Source of the DNA: Cycas panzhihuaensis
Taxonomy: Eukaryota; Cycadophyta
Length of the DNA stretch: 64,000 bases
Direction: 5' to 3'
Assembly (NCBI GenBank): GCA_023213395.1
Contig: CM041465.1
Coordinates: forward strand, 107,825,741-107,889,740
Part shown: piece by piece, positions 22,892 to 34,859 of the stretch
Numbering within the stretch: position 1 is the first letter of the stretch
How the letters are laid out: the number at the start of each line of letters is the position of its first letter
Made by a program: the position numbers and the translations under genes
Notes under the pieces: generated by a model
The model's database searches: none
Told to the model about the DNA's origin: nothing
The model's input: the letters and a program-made list of their open reading frames with translations, nothing else

Positions 22892-25434
22892 TGTTTCCCA
22901 GCTTCCGGGAATGGATACGGAATCACCGACTCAGGTAAGTGCAGGTATGTCTCTAGCATTATCATCACTTTTATGTACTGATTGTCTGCTTACATATTTG
23001 CATGTGTATGACTTTGTGGGCGGCCTGGTCGTCGTCCACACCTATGTTTAGCCTATGACGACTATAGCAGGGGCACACTCTTAGCGAGTGTGGCACCTTG
23101 ACCGTATTACTTCCGCATCGCCCTCCTCTCTCCTGGACCCAGGGTTTGCGCCACCTCCACCGTGTGATGTCTCATCGCCGCTTGGTTAGCTTGACACCTC
23201 ATTTGGGGGCCTCTTTCTGCTCCGTGGGCCCGTTTCTTGGCTTGTTTGCTCCGGGTGGGTGTTTTAGTTGTCCTTTAGCCTTTTCCCGCTTGCCCCGACT
23301 GGACGGTTGGCGGGCCCCATTGTGTCTCTGGTGCATCTGCCGTAATCTTGGCAGACTGGCCGTGATCTTGTGATCTGCTGGAATTTTCGCGATCTGGGAA
23401 TATTCAGCATCGCTAAAATTTCCGATCTGACATCTCGCTTGTTTTTAAAATCCATGGTGGCAATTTCGCATTTATTGAACCGCCACGTGGTTCGCGCTTT
23501 TTCCCTTCGGTAGTGCCCTAATCGCACGCTTTAGGGTTTTCCTTTAGTACTTAAGCACATTTTGGCTCATTCTCTAGGGACTTTTGGATCTTTTACTCAC
23601 TTTTGGAAGTTACTCTCGAAAACTCTCTCTTGCTTCCTTTCTGCTCTGCCGTCTGCTGCACCGGACTGCACTCTTCATACCTGACTCTCCTTGGCTCGGT
23701 TGAGACATTCTCTCAACCCCTCAAGCGCCTTGGAGGGCTCCTTTGAAGTGGTTTCTAGCCTGGCCTCTATCCAGCATCCATGAGCCCTACGTTTGTGTGT
23801 GTTCTCCATCATACTGTAGGTAGGCCTCAAACACCTGCTCCGGATCCGGGCATTTTCCGGCCCTCCTTCATTGTCCTTTGCCGAGGCAAGCCCTTGCCTC
23901 TTCCTCCTGTACTCTTTACTTTTTGTTAAGTTCTTTGCAATATTCTTGCTCCAGCTCATTTGTTCATGTTTGTTGCTTGAAGTTTGATCCTCTTTCCTTT
24001 GTGAGGAATTGCCCCACTTTCTCTTGCCTCTTACTGCGTTTCTTTGTCCAAAGCGGCGTGAGGGGTTGCATAGGCTTTGGGAGAGGAGTGGGTGGATTAG
24101 TACCACCTTCCACGCCTCCAAGTGGGTCCAAGCCCTCAAAGCTTCCTCTCGCCTCATGTTGCTCTTGGCCATCTAAACAAGGGTTTAGAGACTCCAGTGG
24201 TCGCCCAAACCAGTGACATCACGAGTTGCGCTACCGATTTGGGACCCTTGCTCAGTTTGGGAATCATTCGTAGTTCTCAACTACCATTCGTGGCTTTGCC
24301 TTTGCTCCCTACGGTTTGCTCCCGTAGCATCCTTCCCGTGGGTGTCTTTGGGTCTTTCTTGCCCCTTCTTGCAGCCGTTTTCCAGCCTTGAGTCTTGACT
24401 TTCTCCTCGCTGCCCCGTGGCTCTTGGGGAAAGGTTTGGGCACCATTTGCGGGCGGTAGGCCACCCCGAGGCTTACCTTGTTGTTTCCTTTCATTTGGAT
24501 CGTTCTTCTTTGGTATTTTCCTTATTGGACTAACATTGATGCATGTACATTTAGACTCTCGTTTATGTTGTTAGACATATATTGCTAGGTCTTTGTGTTG
24601 CATATAGGTGTCTCCCCTCGGTAGGGGAGGAGACCGTTGTTGCTCTGGTACTCGGGACGCGGAGAACGTTGCCTGCCCCTTCCACCCAGAAGCGTCCCTT
24701 GCATGTGTCATATTTTATGCTATCTCATTTGCTAGTTAGCGTTTCTTTCCTTCCTTGATTATCGCATTTATTTTTCCGGGAAGGTAAGGAAGCCCCTTCT
24801 TGCCGCTACATTTCACATCCCAGCTGCGCTTGGTGGTTGGGTGCTCCTCCGGCTGGCTGCGCCTTCTCTCCCGCCTTCGGCCCCGGTGCTCGCTTTGTCC
24901 CCCTTCGCCCCCCTTGCGTTTTTTCCTGCTACTCCTTTCCTAGTAATTAGAACACCGAAGATTAAAAGGAAAATTGCCTTTTTGTATTAGTTTGCAATTT
25001 GTTTGCCTTGTTGCATGTACTTTTGTTATTCGTAGGAAAGGTTGTAGGAGTCTTCTTCTCCCTTACCCTTCCTCCCTCTTCCTTAGCCATGAGCTCTTGC
25101 TTCCCGCATCGTCGTATGCAGGTTAGTGTGCATAGGATTGTTCTTGGCCTATCCTTGTTAGGTTCTTTCTCTCTCCCTTCTGGCCACCCAAGGGTGGGAG
25201 GGGCCTACTCCCAGGTCAACCCGGGTTTGTCCTACGTATCTTCGCCCTTCGCTCAAGGTGGTGAAGGGTCACCCAGTAGTAGCCATACTCCATTGCAGAT
25301 CCCGAACTCGCGCTCCGGCGCACGGGGCGCTCTGCGTGGTAGTTGCTTGCCTTGTAGGTTCCACTTCCTACCGTTTCGTCACCATCTCTCCCCCGCGCCT
25401 ATCAGTCAGGCGGTTATCCCAGAAGGCTGGCCCA
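22892..25434 (+). repeat. 5' LTR of element 1
   Basis: Starts TGTTTCCCAGCTTCC and ends GGCTGGCCCA; 2,543 bp, collinear over its length with 31,208-33,742. A TATA-like TACTTAAG (23,548-23,555) sits where Y's LTR has TATTTAAG, giving a likely U3/R border around 23,580. Plus-strand open frames inside (for example 24,999-25,505) run across the LTR end or are broken in the partner LTR, and are not genes. Confidence 0.92.
24781..24790 (+). promoter_or_regulatory. Conserved splice-donor-like site in the LTR
   Basis: AAG|GTAAGGA fits the plant 5' splice consensus. The same GGAAGGTAAGGAAGCC block occurs in the partner LTR (33,105-33,120) and, reversed, in the LTRs near 13,017, 38,088, 48,438 and 50,866, with a variant near 10,448. 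Conservation across copies of very different age suggests a use, such as splicing of the leader. Confidence 0.4.
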
Positions 25435-25455
25435 TGGCGACCATCTGGGACCGCC
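25435..25455 (+). other. Primer-binding site of element 1
   Basis: TGGCGACCATCTGGGACC follows the LTR without a gap. It is the same site as CTAGCGACCATACTGGGG in Y with small changes. Confidence 0.7.
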
Positions 25456-25602
25456 AAGGGGAGCTAGTCTCGCTCTCTTTGGTTGGTTTCGCTACTCCTG
25501 TGTGATCCTTTCTATACCTGTCTTGACCTCCACGTTGGGCAGCCCCCAACACGCGTGTTATACCATTCCTTCTCTTTTCCTGACATCGTCGGTCGACCTT
25601 GC

Positions 25603-27660
25603 ATGCGCCGTTTCTCTCGTCGTCATGCGGTCTACCCCTTTGTTAGAAGACCCCGAGTATAGCCTTCTTGCCTCGTCGGATCCTGATCCGACTATGGAAG
25701 GGTACTCTTCCGATTGGACCTATCCCTTGGTTATGGAAACCCAAGCTCTTCCTTCATCATTAGGAGTCCACCCAAGAGGGTGACGACTCCTTTACTACCC
25801 GATCGATCAACACCTTTCTTGTGCTCCCCATCCTTCTACCCACGCCAGTAGAGGATCCGCTCCTCTGAGGATTGCCACGCGATGGCGATTTTATGAGGAA
25901 CCTTCGATGGACATGCCTTGTTCGAGGTCCCGATCACCTCTTATGGGTATGTGGGGACTCCTCCTGACGTGCTTGAGGCTCTTGACGGATGCTGGCCGTG
26001 CGGCATGCTCTCAACCACGTCCCGAATGGCTTGAGGGTGTCCCGCAGGGGAGCCTCTTCCTCCTCTGCTCTTCCCCTCACGCTTCATCCTCGTCCGCCTT
26101 TCTGTGACAACAAACCCTTTCGTGCCTACGCTGCACGCCCCATTCGCTTCTGCGGTGGGGGCACGTGTGGCACCTTCCATCCCTTATCAAGGCCCTAATG
26201 CCTTAGGGCCTTCTCACTGTGTCGTCCCTCACCGGGGTTAGCATACCCATTCCCGATCCAACTAATGTGCCGCCTCCCAATCGCACATGCCGCTCCTAGT
26301 AGGCCTAGTCGCCTGCTAGCCTTCCACCGCTTGATCGGTGGGATCTGCTCCACGCATCCTCCAACCAGTAGCGTTGGTGCTTCTTTCTCGTTCCCCTGTG
26401 GTATACTTCTCAACCTTGGGGCGGGGTAGAGGCCGCCTTCCTGCTTATGGGTGGATCCGCTACACCCATACGGAATGGCCCCACCTACGGGTGGCGTATG
26501 GGCGTAACCTGCCCGCATCCCTCTTGTCCGCCATCTAATGCGGTTCCATCCGTTGTGCCTTCGCAGGAATCGACTCCCTTCAAGGCGCCTTTTCCCGCCC
26601 TTGTCGCCAAGGGTGGTTCCTCAGGAGGGATGGGTGTCCTACCCCATCCGCTCCTTGCGCCGCCACCTACTTCGGCGCTCGCTGATCCTACGGTCCGAGC
26701 AAGGCGCGCCTTCATGGACTTTAGGTCAACCCCTCTCTCGGTTGAGGCGTTGCGAACCAACTTGCCGCCTCATCCTCCTGAAGTTCCTAGATTCGATGGG
26801 ACTTCGTCGTAAGACCCGGCGGAGCATGTCCGTAGTTTTTCTATGGCATGCATCGACTACTGGGCTTACGACCATATTTTGATGAAACTCTTTCCTCGAT
26901 CCTTGCAGGGTGACGCCCTTAAATGGTTTTATCGTCTCCCTGCCCACTCAGTCCATTCATTCCAGCAATTGGTGGACGAGTTCATCAATTACTTTGATGT
27001 AGCTCGCCCATTCGAGAGCGGGATGAAATCCCTTCTCTCGCTCAAACAAGGTCACGATGAGATGAATCGTGACTTTGTGCGGCGATTCCACGATCCGCTT
27101 CACTCCACCAAGGCGACTTTGCCCGAGGAGTCAAGCGGGACTGTTTGTCAATGCACCGTCCCAAGTCCACGTGGAAGTCCTCAAGATGGGGCGACCACGT
27201 GTGATTCCGCGATCGCCAAGTGCTTGGCGTTGGAGCTATTGAGATCCAAGGGTCTCAAGAAACCTCTTAAGCCCTCACAACGCCGTGAGGCACCACCCCT
27301 ACCAAAGACACTAAACCTTCTCGGACGCCGGTCTTCCTCTCATCCTACCGAGAGGACCTTAGATCCCCTCACCTCGGTATACGCTCGTTCGGCGTCACGA
27401 TGAAGGAGCTCAAGCTTCAAGGTCCTTCGTCTCCTACTTCAAACAAACAAGTCCAACAAACTACCCAAGCTCCTCTTCCTGTGAATGGGACGCCATCCTC
27501 CCAAGCGAGAAGGTCCGACCCTCGCTTGAGAAGAAGTGGTGTTCCATTCATGGGGATTGCTTCCATGACGATTCACGTTAGGGCCCGGATCCAAAGGATG
27601 CCCCTCGACGCGATTCCTCTCCCAAACGGGCCTCAAGGCCTAATCTAGACCAACCTGCTT
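25603..27660 (+). pseudogene. gag: Gag of element 1
   Basis: The start at 25,603 gives MRRFSRR, matching the gag opening of Y (MRCFSRC). A Pro/Ser-rich N-terminal half leads to the gag core: NLPPHPPEVPRFDGTSS, then a TAA (26,810-26,812) where the other copies suggest Gln, then MACIDYWAYDHILMKLFPRS, GDALKWFYRLPAHS and QGHDEMNRDFVRRFHDPLHS. After LPEE the frame slips and returns at DGATTCDSAIAKCLALE. A KKWCSIHGDCFHDDS motif (about 27,526-27,582) is the zinc-knuckle-like RNA-binding part. Several single-base shifts break it. Confidence 0.85.
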
Positions 27661-27849
27661 CACAAGGATCCGTTCCTAAACATGGGGAACGTGATCGCAA
27701 CCCCAAACCAAGAACAACGTACCGAGGAAGATCACACGATCCCCGCCCTTCCGCGACAAAGGGAAGGCGCCTTTAACTCTTCTTCCTCTTCTCGTTCTCC
27801 TGGCCAGACTCGTCGCCTTCACGACCCGGAATAGGGAAGAAGGTGATTC

Positions 27850-28560
27850 GGTTGCTTGAAGCAACTCGACTTTCGCCTACGCGATCTCAAACCGCTAAGG
27901 AAGCGGCGGGAGCCGCCGGTTCTTCCGTTCCTTGATCCCTTAGGAGACCCTTCCTCAAAATCCTCTTTCCCAAGGCTATTCACATGCGCGGGTCGTTACG
28001 ACTTCGAAGGGCACTTACCCAACCCATCGGAAGGGTAAACCCTTCTCCGTCGTGGACGAGCTCCATACTGGGCCGCAGGAATGTCCTTGATGGACGTTCT
28101 GAGGAGTTGTCCCGAGCAACGGGCCCTCCTTCTGGAAGCTTTAGGATCGGGAGATGTGCACTCACGCTTTGGGCGTCGCCCAGTGGCGGACCCACTATTT
28201 CCTTCGATCCTAAGGATCTTCCTCCACGGTGAACAGGAACGTCGGTGGAACTTCCCATTCACCATCACGATCGACGCTGATTGTACCCTCAGAAGAACTG
28301 TTGTCGACAACGGCTCTTACATCGATGCCATGCCCTTGCGTGTTATGCAAGAGCTTGGTATCTCATATGGAACCGTTCCTGGCGATGCCAAGGTGATGGC
28401 GAGAAGACCCCTCTCGGATCTGTCGCGATTCCGCTCACCCTTGGGGCAAACTGTCTTCTTGATGTTGTAGTCCTCGACGTTGACGTGGATTACAACCTCC
28501 TTCTGGTCGCCCATGGCTCGACCAAATGGGAGCCGTGTGTTCGACCCTTTGGGGACAGCT
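27850..28560 (+). pseudogene. pol: Protease region of element 1
   Basis: The upstream part (27,850-28,250) matches the GMSLMDVLRSYPEQRALLLEA stretch of element 2. The retropepsin-like part has CTLRRTVVDNGSYIDAMPLR (the active-site triad reads DNG, at about 28,300-28,330) and ends with DVDVDYNLLL and a shifted MGAVCSTLWGQLKFVHDG. It would cut the Gag-Pol polyprotein. Confidence 0.75.
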
Positions 28561-29399
28561 TAAATTCGTCCATGACGGACGAATGAGAGTGGTTCCCCGT
28601 GAACGCCCTTTTCCAAACAAACTCGTTATGCCAATTCGGCAAACCAAGGTTCACCCACTCACGCCTCGGCTTGTTCAATTGGTATACCCAATCCGTGGGA
28701 AGAAGATCCCACATCTTCCCTTCCTAGTCTCGCGTTTTGCCCCTATTGGCGTCGGGAGTTATGGGTACCTTGCTTCGCTCGTGATGACGAATCGCTTGAC
28801 GGAGACGAGTTGTCTCCACCCCATTTCTTTCCTTCGCGCCAATAGGTAGTACATCTCGCTCTAGACCCTCGTTTGGAACCTCTCTCGTTGGTGAGACTAG
28901 CCCCATGGCGTGTCACACACCATCGCTCGTCTTGACACTTGCGCCAGTTCTTCTTTTCATTACCCTCCGCAGTGATGGTTTTGAGGAATTGCCTTCGCTC
29001 CTCTCGAGGAGCCTCTTTCAGTTTTCCTTCGGTTCCATGAAAGAGTTGAGCGATCCGATGATCACCACAGTCCCGCTGCTCCTTTCCTTCTAGCGCTTCT
29101 TCTACTCGAAATAGGGTCATCCATGGAGTGGACTATTTCGAGGATGATGAACCTATTTGAGCACTGGCGGGCCTTGCACCTAATCGCCTTACGGTCACCA
29201 CGGCTCGGTCACCGGAAGATCCTTGCGATCGGATCCACGCCACGATCCGATCCCTCTCCTATTCCTCCTCCTCCGTTGATCTTGCCCTCTTCACTTTGAA
29301 GAGGGCAATGCCATGTGCATGGGGAATTCAAGACGTAGTCTTGGCCCCGCAAGATCATTAGGGTTGGGCGGAATGCTCTCTGATGAGATTAGGGAATAT

Positions 29400-29748
29400 T
29401 CCCTTCGCTCCAGGAATTTGAGACATTTTCGCGTGGGATTATGTCGACATGAAGGGAATCGACTCCTCGATTGTCACTCATAACCTCACCTCCTTCCCGG
29501 CGCCCACCACATGCGCGTAAGGCGGCGTCCTTCACCCGAAGCTTTACGCCCGTCAAGATGGAGGTAGAAAAGCACAGACGTGACTCGAATATCTCCATGA
29601 CCGTTTGACCAAATTCCAACCCGGTGGGTCGGTCCTTTTGTCATTATCGAATCTCTCGATAATGGTGCCTATAGGATAGCCACCACGGAGGGGCTCGAAT
29701 TTGAGAAAGCCGTTAATGGGATGTTCCTTAAGAAGTTTTACGCTTGAC
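29400..29748 (+). pseudogene. pol: Deletion junction: RT start joined to integrase tail
   Basis: Sequence coding MKGIDSSIVTHNLTS and KMEVEK (start of RT) is followed at about 29,570 by a few filler bases and then EYLHDRLTKFQP, the integrase C-terminus, ending near GMFLKKFYA. In element 2 these two points are about 2.3 kb apart (near 43,670 and 41,390). The loss removes RT, first RNase H, zinc finger and DDE core. AAGC occurs near both break points, consistent with end joining or template switching. Confidence 0.8.
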
Positions 29749-30410
29749 CCTTGGCGATCCTCGCCACCTTTCAAACGAGCCTAAACTACCATCTTAGGTT
29801 GTCCCCATTCTTCCGTGGCGTGTAGAATGGCTATTTAAGATGGACCCGCTTTGTCTCTCTGGTTCGTCAGCGGAACCCGCGTTCCGTATCCTCTTGGGAA
29901 CCTTGGTCCTCTCGCTTGGGCATCTCCCAACGGGAGGACGCTGGAAACGTGTTGCCCCTCTTTCTGTCTGGCGTTTCCTTCGCATATCCTGTTACGCTCT
30001 CCTGCGGACGTGTATGCCGCCACCTTCCTAACCTCACACCTCCATGTCGTCCAGCTCACGGGCGTGTGTGTGTGCCCTCATTAGGTGTGTGGTTATACAT
30101 GGGAGGAACCGTGTGCATCATACTATAAAATGTTCATAACATGTATCACCTACTACACTACATAACACTCACCCCATGCACGTATACATATCAAAATCAT
30201 GTCATCATACATCACAGGAAGGGTGTCCTTGCGGGGGTACAATCATATGGTCCTATATATGACCCCACAGGCCGTGCTTTCCTCGCCAAACTATCCATCC
30301 ATGTTCATCCGCTATGGCCCATACAGGTTACCTCATTGCTAGGTCCTCCTACCCTTGACGGCCACTGTTGTGCATTTTCTAAGTGTTGCCTTCATCACCG
30401 ATCATCCGCT
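29749..30410. other. Spacer between integrase tail and second RNase H of element 1
   Basis: Non-coding; collinear with 40,561-41,205 (reversed) and with parts of 18,891-19,511. It carries the motifs AATGGCTATTTAAGATGG, TATACATGG and ATATGGTCCTATATATGACC. The antisense gene seen in Y is missing. Confidence 0.65.
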
Positions 30411-30860
30411 TGGATTTTGTGTCACCTATGTCATCTACATCTTTACCGGCGGAAGCCGCGGTAACCCTGAACCTTCATTGCGTGGATTCTCATGACCCTT
30501 ACAGTTATGATCTCCTCGCTCTGGGATCTTCCTCCGGAGGCTACCAACAATGAAGCCGAGTATACGGTGTCATCGAAGCCCTTACCATGTGCCCGTCGCT
30601 TCCATCACGGACCCATTGTTTTGCTCTGCGACTCTCAAGTTGTGGTGTCTCATCTCACCCAGGTCTCACCGGTGCGATGCCCTCACTTGAGGACTCTTGC
30701 TTCGCCCGGATCCCTCTGGCCCGTTTCTCTTCTGTTGATATCCAAAGATATCCCTCGGGCTCTCACCGAGGCGAGATAGCCTTGTTCGCCTCATCCTTGA
30801 GCCTTTGTCTCGCCTGCGGCCAGTCCACGAGTCTTGCTTGGCCTTCCGCCGCCCAAGCCT
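30411..30860 (+). pseudogene. pol: Second RNase H of element 1
   Basis: IFTGGSRGNPEPS (one codon short at the first Asp relative to Y's IFTDG), then a shifted TNNEAEY, HHGPIVLLCDSQVVVSHL-equivalent sequence in another frame, and DSLVRLILEP at the end (about 30,770-30,812). It is the same domain as 15,360-15,800. Multiple 1-3 base indels; the loss at the FTDG codon may be real or a sequencing error. Confidence 0.75.
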
Positions 30861-31207
30861 CGGTAGTTGGTCGCTCGCCCATGATGCTCGCACCTCAAAA
30901 TCGGGTTGCTAACGAGGTAAAACTATGGTACCCACCATTTGTTCCCCATGTGGTCTGCATGCTCCTTTGCATTCATTGTGGTGGGGCGGCCCCTCACTGT
31001 CTCTTTCTCCCGATCGGTTTCGGGTGGCTCATGGCGGCCCTATGTTGTCTCCACCGCTTTCGTATCCACGCGTTCGCCATGACACTCATGGCACCCTTGC
31101 CTCTTGATCGATCTTGATTGATATATCTATATACACATGTACTCTTGTGATTGTGTTGCGGCGTCGCCATCGCATCGGGCTTAGGCGGCGAGGCTCACGC
31201 CGAGGCG

Positions 31208-33742
31208 TGTTCCGGCTTCCGGAATGGATACGGAATCACCGACTCGGTAAGTGCGGTATGTCTCTAGCATTATCATCACTTTTATGTCTTGATTATGCCT
31301 TACATATTTGCATGTGTATGACTTTGTGGGCGGCCTGGTCGTCCACACCTATGTTTAGCCTATGACGACTATAGCGGGGCACACTCTTAGCGAGTGTGGC
31401 ACCTTGGTGACCGTATTACTTCCGCATCGCCCTCCTCTCTCCACGGACCCAGGGTTGCGCCACCTCCACCCGTGTGATGTCTCATCGTCGCTTGGTTAGC
31501 TTGCCACCTCATTTGGGGGCCTATTTACGCTCCAGTGGGCCCGTTTCTTGGCTTGTTTGCTCCGGGTGGGTGTTTTAGTTGTCCTTTAGCCTTTTCGGCC
31601 GTTTGCCCCACTGGACGGTTGGCGGGCCCCATTTGTGTCTCTGGTGCATCTGCCGTAATCTTCGCAGACTGCCGTGATCTTCGCTGCATTTGGAATTTTC
31701 GTGATGCATTTGGAATATTCGTGATCGCTAAAATTTCCAGACGACATCTCTGTTGTTTTTAAAATCCATGGTGGCGATTTCGCATTTATTGAGCGCCCAC
31801 GTGGTTCGCCTTTTTCCCTTCGGTAGTGCCTAATCGCACGCTTTAGGGTTTTCCTTTAGTACTTAAGCACATTTTGGCTCATTCTCTAGGGACTTTTTGG
31901 ATCTTTTTTTTTTACTCACTTTTGGAAGTTACTCTCAAGAAAACTCTCTCTTGCTCTTTCTGCTTTCTGCTTTTCTTCTTTAACCGGACTGCACTCTTCA
32001 TCTGACCTTGACTCTCCTTGGCTCGGTTGAGACATTCTCTCAACCCCTCAAGCGCCTTGGAGAGGGCTCCTTTGAAGCGGTTTCCAGCCGGTCTCTATCC
32101 AGGCAGTCCATGAGCCCCACGTTTGCAGTGTTCTCCATCATACTGTAGCGGGGCCTCAAACACTCCGCTCCAGATCCGGGTTTTTCCGGCCCTCCTTCAT
32201 GTCCTTTGGCCGAGGCAAGCCCTTGCCTCTTCCTCCCAGTACTCTTTACTTTTTGTTAAGTTCTTTGCAATATTCTTGCTCGACTCATTTGTTCATGTTT
32301 GTTGCTTGAAGTTTGATCCTCTTTCCTTTGTGAGGACCGTCCCACTTTCTCTTGCCTCTTGCTGCGTTCTTTGTCCAAAGCGGCGTGAGGGTTGCATAGG
32401 CTTTGGGAGAGGAGCTGGGTGGATTCTGCCACCTTCCACGCTCCGAAGTGGGTCCAAGCCCTCCAAAGCTTCCTCTCGCCTCATGTTGCTCTTGGCCATC
32501 TAAACAAGGGTTTAGAGACTCAGGTCGCCCAAACCAGTGACATCACGAGTTGCGCTGATTTGGGACCCTTGCTCAGTTTGGGAATCATTCGTAGTTCTCA
32601 ACTACCATTCGTGGCTTTGCCTTTGCTCCCGATTACGGTTTGCTCCCGTAGCATCCGGTTCCCGTGGGTGTCTTTGGGTCTTTCTTGCCCCTTCTTGCGG
32701 TAGTTTTCCAGCCTTGAGTCTTGACTTTCTCCTCGCTGCCCGTGGCTCTTGGGAGAGGTTTGGGCACCATTTGCGGTGATGAGCCACTCGAGGCTTACCT
32801 TGTTGTTTCCTTTCATTTGGATCGCTCTTCTTTGGTATTTTCCTTATTGGACTAACATTGATGCATGTACATTTAGACTCTCGTTTATGTTGTTAGACAT
32901 ATATTGCTAGGTCTTTGTGTTGCATATAGGTGTCTCCCTCGGCAGGAGGGAGACCGTTGTTGCTCTGTGTACTCGGACGCCTTGGAGAACGTTGCCTGTT
33001 GCCCCCTTCCACCCAGGCGTCCCTTGCATGTGTCATATTTTATGCTATCTCATTTGCTAGTTAGCGTTTCTTTCCTTCCTTGATTATCGCATTTATTTTT
33101 CTGGGGAAGGTAAGGAAGCCCCTTTCTTCTTGCTACATTTCACATCCCAGATGCTGGCTGTGGTGGTTGGGTGCTCCTCAGGAAGGCTACGCCATCTCTC
33201 ACGCTTCGGCCCGGTGCACGCTTTGTCCCCTTCGCACCTTGCTTTTTACCTTTTATTCCTTTCCTAGTAATTAGAACATCGAAGATTAAAAGGAAAATTG
33301 CCTTTTGTATTAGTTTGCAATTTGTTTGCCTTGTTGCATGTACTTTTGTTATTCGTAGGAAAGGTTGTAGGAGTCTTCTTCTCCCTTACCCTTCCTCCCT
33401 CTTCCTTAGCCATGCGCCTTGCTTCCCATCGCTCGTATACGGTTAGTGTGCATAGGATTGTTCTTGGCCTATCCTTGTTAGGTTCTTTCTCTCCTTGGCC
33501 ACCCAAGGGTGGGAGGGGCCTACTCCCAGGTCAACAGGGTTAGTCCCACGTATCTTCGCCCTTCGCTCAAGGTGGTGAAGGGTCACCCGAGAGTAGCCAT
33601 ACTCCATTGCGGATCCCGAACTCGGCTCACAGGCGCAGGCGCCTGCGTGTAGTTGCTTGCCTTGTAGGTTCCACTTCCTACCGCTTCGTCACCATCTCTC
33701 CCCGCGCCTATCGATCCAAAGTGTTATCCCGTGAAAGCGTCA
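31208..33742 (+). repeat. 3' LTR of element 1
   Basis: Starts TGTTCCGGCTTCC and ends GAAAGCGTCA; 2,535 bp. Compared with the 5' LTR most differences are short indels, for example CTCAGGT against CTCGGT, GCAGGT against GCGGT and AGCAGGGGC against AGCGGGGC, all at CAG. The purine-rich GGCGGCGAGGC just before it (about 31,180-31,190) could serve as polypurine tract. Confidence 0.92.
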
Positions 33743-33929
33743 GTGCCATAGCTCCCAATGCCAATAGGAACGAAACACATGAGACTAGGAAAAGAAGATG
33801 CAGGATCTTCTTCAGATGGATTGGGTATACCAATGGAGCAAGATGAGGCATGAGTAGAAGGGCCTTGGCTTGCCTGATTGATAGGACGAGTTTGTTTGGC
33901 AAGTGGGCGTTTGCAAGGAACAACCCTCA

Positions 33930-34710
33930 TTTGTCCATCATGGACGAATTTAAGTTGTCCCTAGAGAGTTGAACATACGGCTCCCATCTGGTCAAGCCAT
34001 GGTTGACCTAAGAGAAGGTCGTAGTCGATGTCAACATTGAGGACTACAACATCAGCAAGGACAGTCTTGCCCTTGAGGGTGAGCAGAATTGTGACAGAAC
34101 CCAATGGGGTCTTCTCGCTACCGTTATAACCTTGGCATCGTCGCAGAACAGGTTCCAAGGCAGAAATACCAATCTCTTGCATGGCATGCAAGGGCATGGC
34201 ATTCACGGAAGAACTGTTGTCGACAACAGTCCTTCATAGGGTACAATTGGGTGTATCGATGGTAATAGTGAATGGGAAGTTCCACTGACGTTCCCTTTTA
34301 CACGCGAGAGGAAGGTCCTTAGGATCAAAAGAAATAACAGGTTCACGACTTTGAGTGATGCCCAAAGCATGGACATGTGTGTTATTTGATCCTAAAGCTT
34401 CCAAGAGGAGAGCCCACTACTTGGGATAACTCCTCAAAACATCTATCAAGGACATTCCTACAGTAATGGTATGAAGCTCGTCCATGATAGAGAAAGGCGT
34501 ACCCTTTGCAGTAGGTTGAGTAAGTGCCCTTTGAAAATCGTAATGACCCAGGCATACAGGAATGGCCTTGGGGAAGAGAGGTACTTCCAGAGGAGGGTTG
34601 TCTAGAAGAGGATCAAAAGGAGTAGAGGAAGAAGCACTAGCTACTTCTTTGGCAGCTTGAGATTGGGTAAGGGCATACGAAGGAGTAGCCTTAATCATTT
34701 GGATCACCTT
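33930..34710 (-). pseudogene. pol: Protease region of Y
   Basis: Sense order: GMSLIDVLRSYPK, then RTVVDNSSSVNAMPLHAMQEIGIS (active-site position DNS instead of DNG), and DIDYDLLLGQPWLDQMGAVCSTL (33,961-34,035). The protease-RT linker continues from 33,930 to 33,748, where element 1 interrupts. Confidence 0.75.
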
Positions 34711-34859
34711 CTTCCCCTTGTTCCAGGGCTATGAAGGTGATGGGATGCGACGATTAGGGGAACATGAGGAAGAGGATGAATCCTGGGTGCCCTTCCCTTT
34801 ATCGTGAGAAGGACGAGAATTTGGCAATCTTCCTTAGTTCCAGTTATTCTTGGATTGAG

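Larger units (their letters stand above)
22892..33742 (+). mobile_element. Element 1: young, pol-deleted Tat-like element inserted in Y
   Basis: Two direct LTRs of about 2.54 kb flank 5.8 kb. Target duplication GTACC (22,887-22,891) and GTGCC (33,743-33,747). It is inserted into Y between protease and RT, in the opposite direction. It has a primer site, gag, protease, a junction joining the start of RT directly to the integrase tail, a spacer and the second RNase H. The 28,561-29,400 stretch is the protease-RT linker. RT, first RNase H and integrase core are absent, so it could not move by itself. GC is well above that of Y and the flanks, consistent with recent arrival before methyl-cytosine decay. 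Confidence 0.92.

Noticed and set aside
24999-25505. 168-codon plus-strand open frame
   Set aside because: It starts inside the LTR of element 1 and runs over the LTR end and the primer site; no other copy keeps it.
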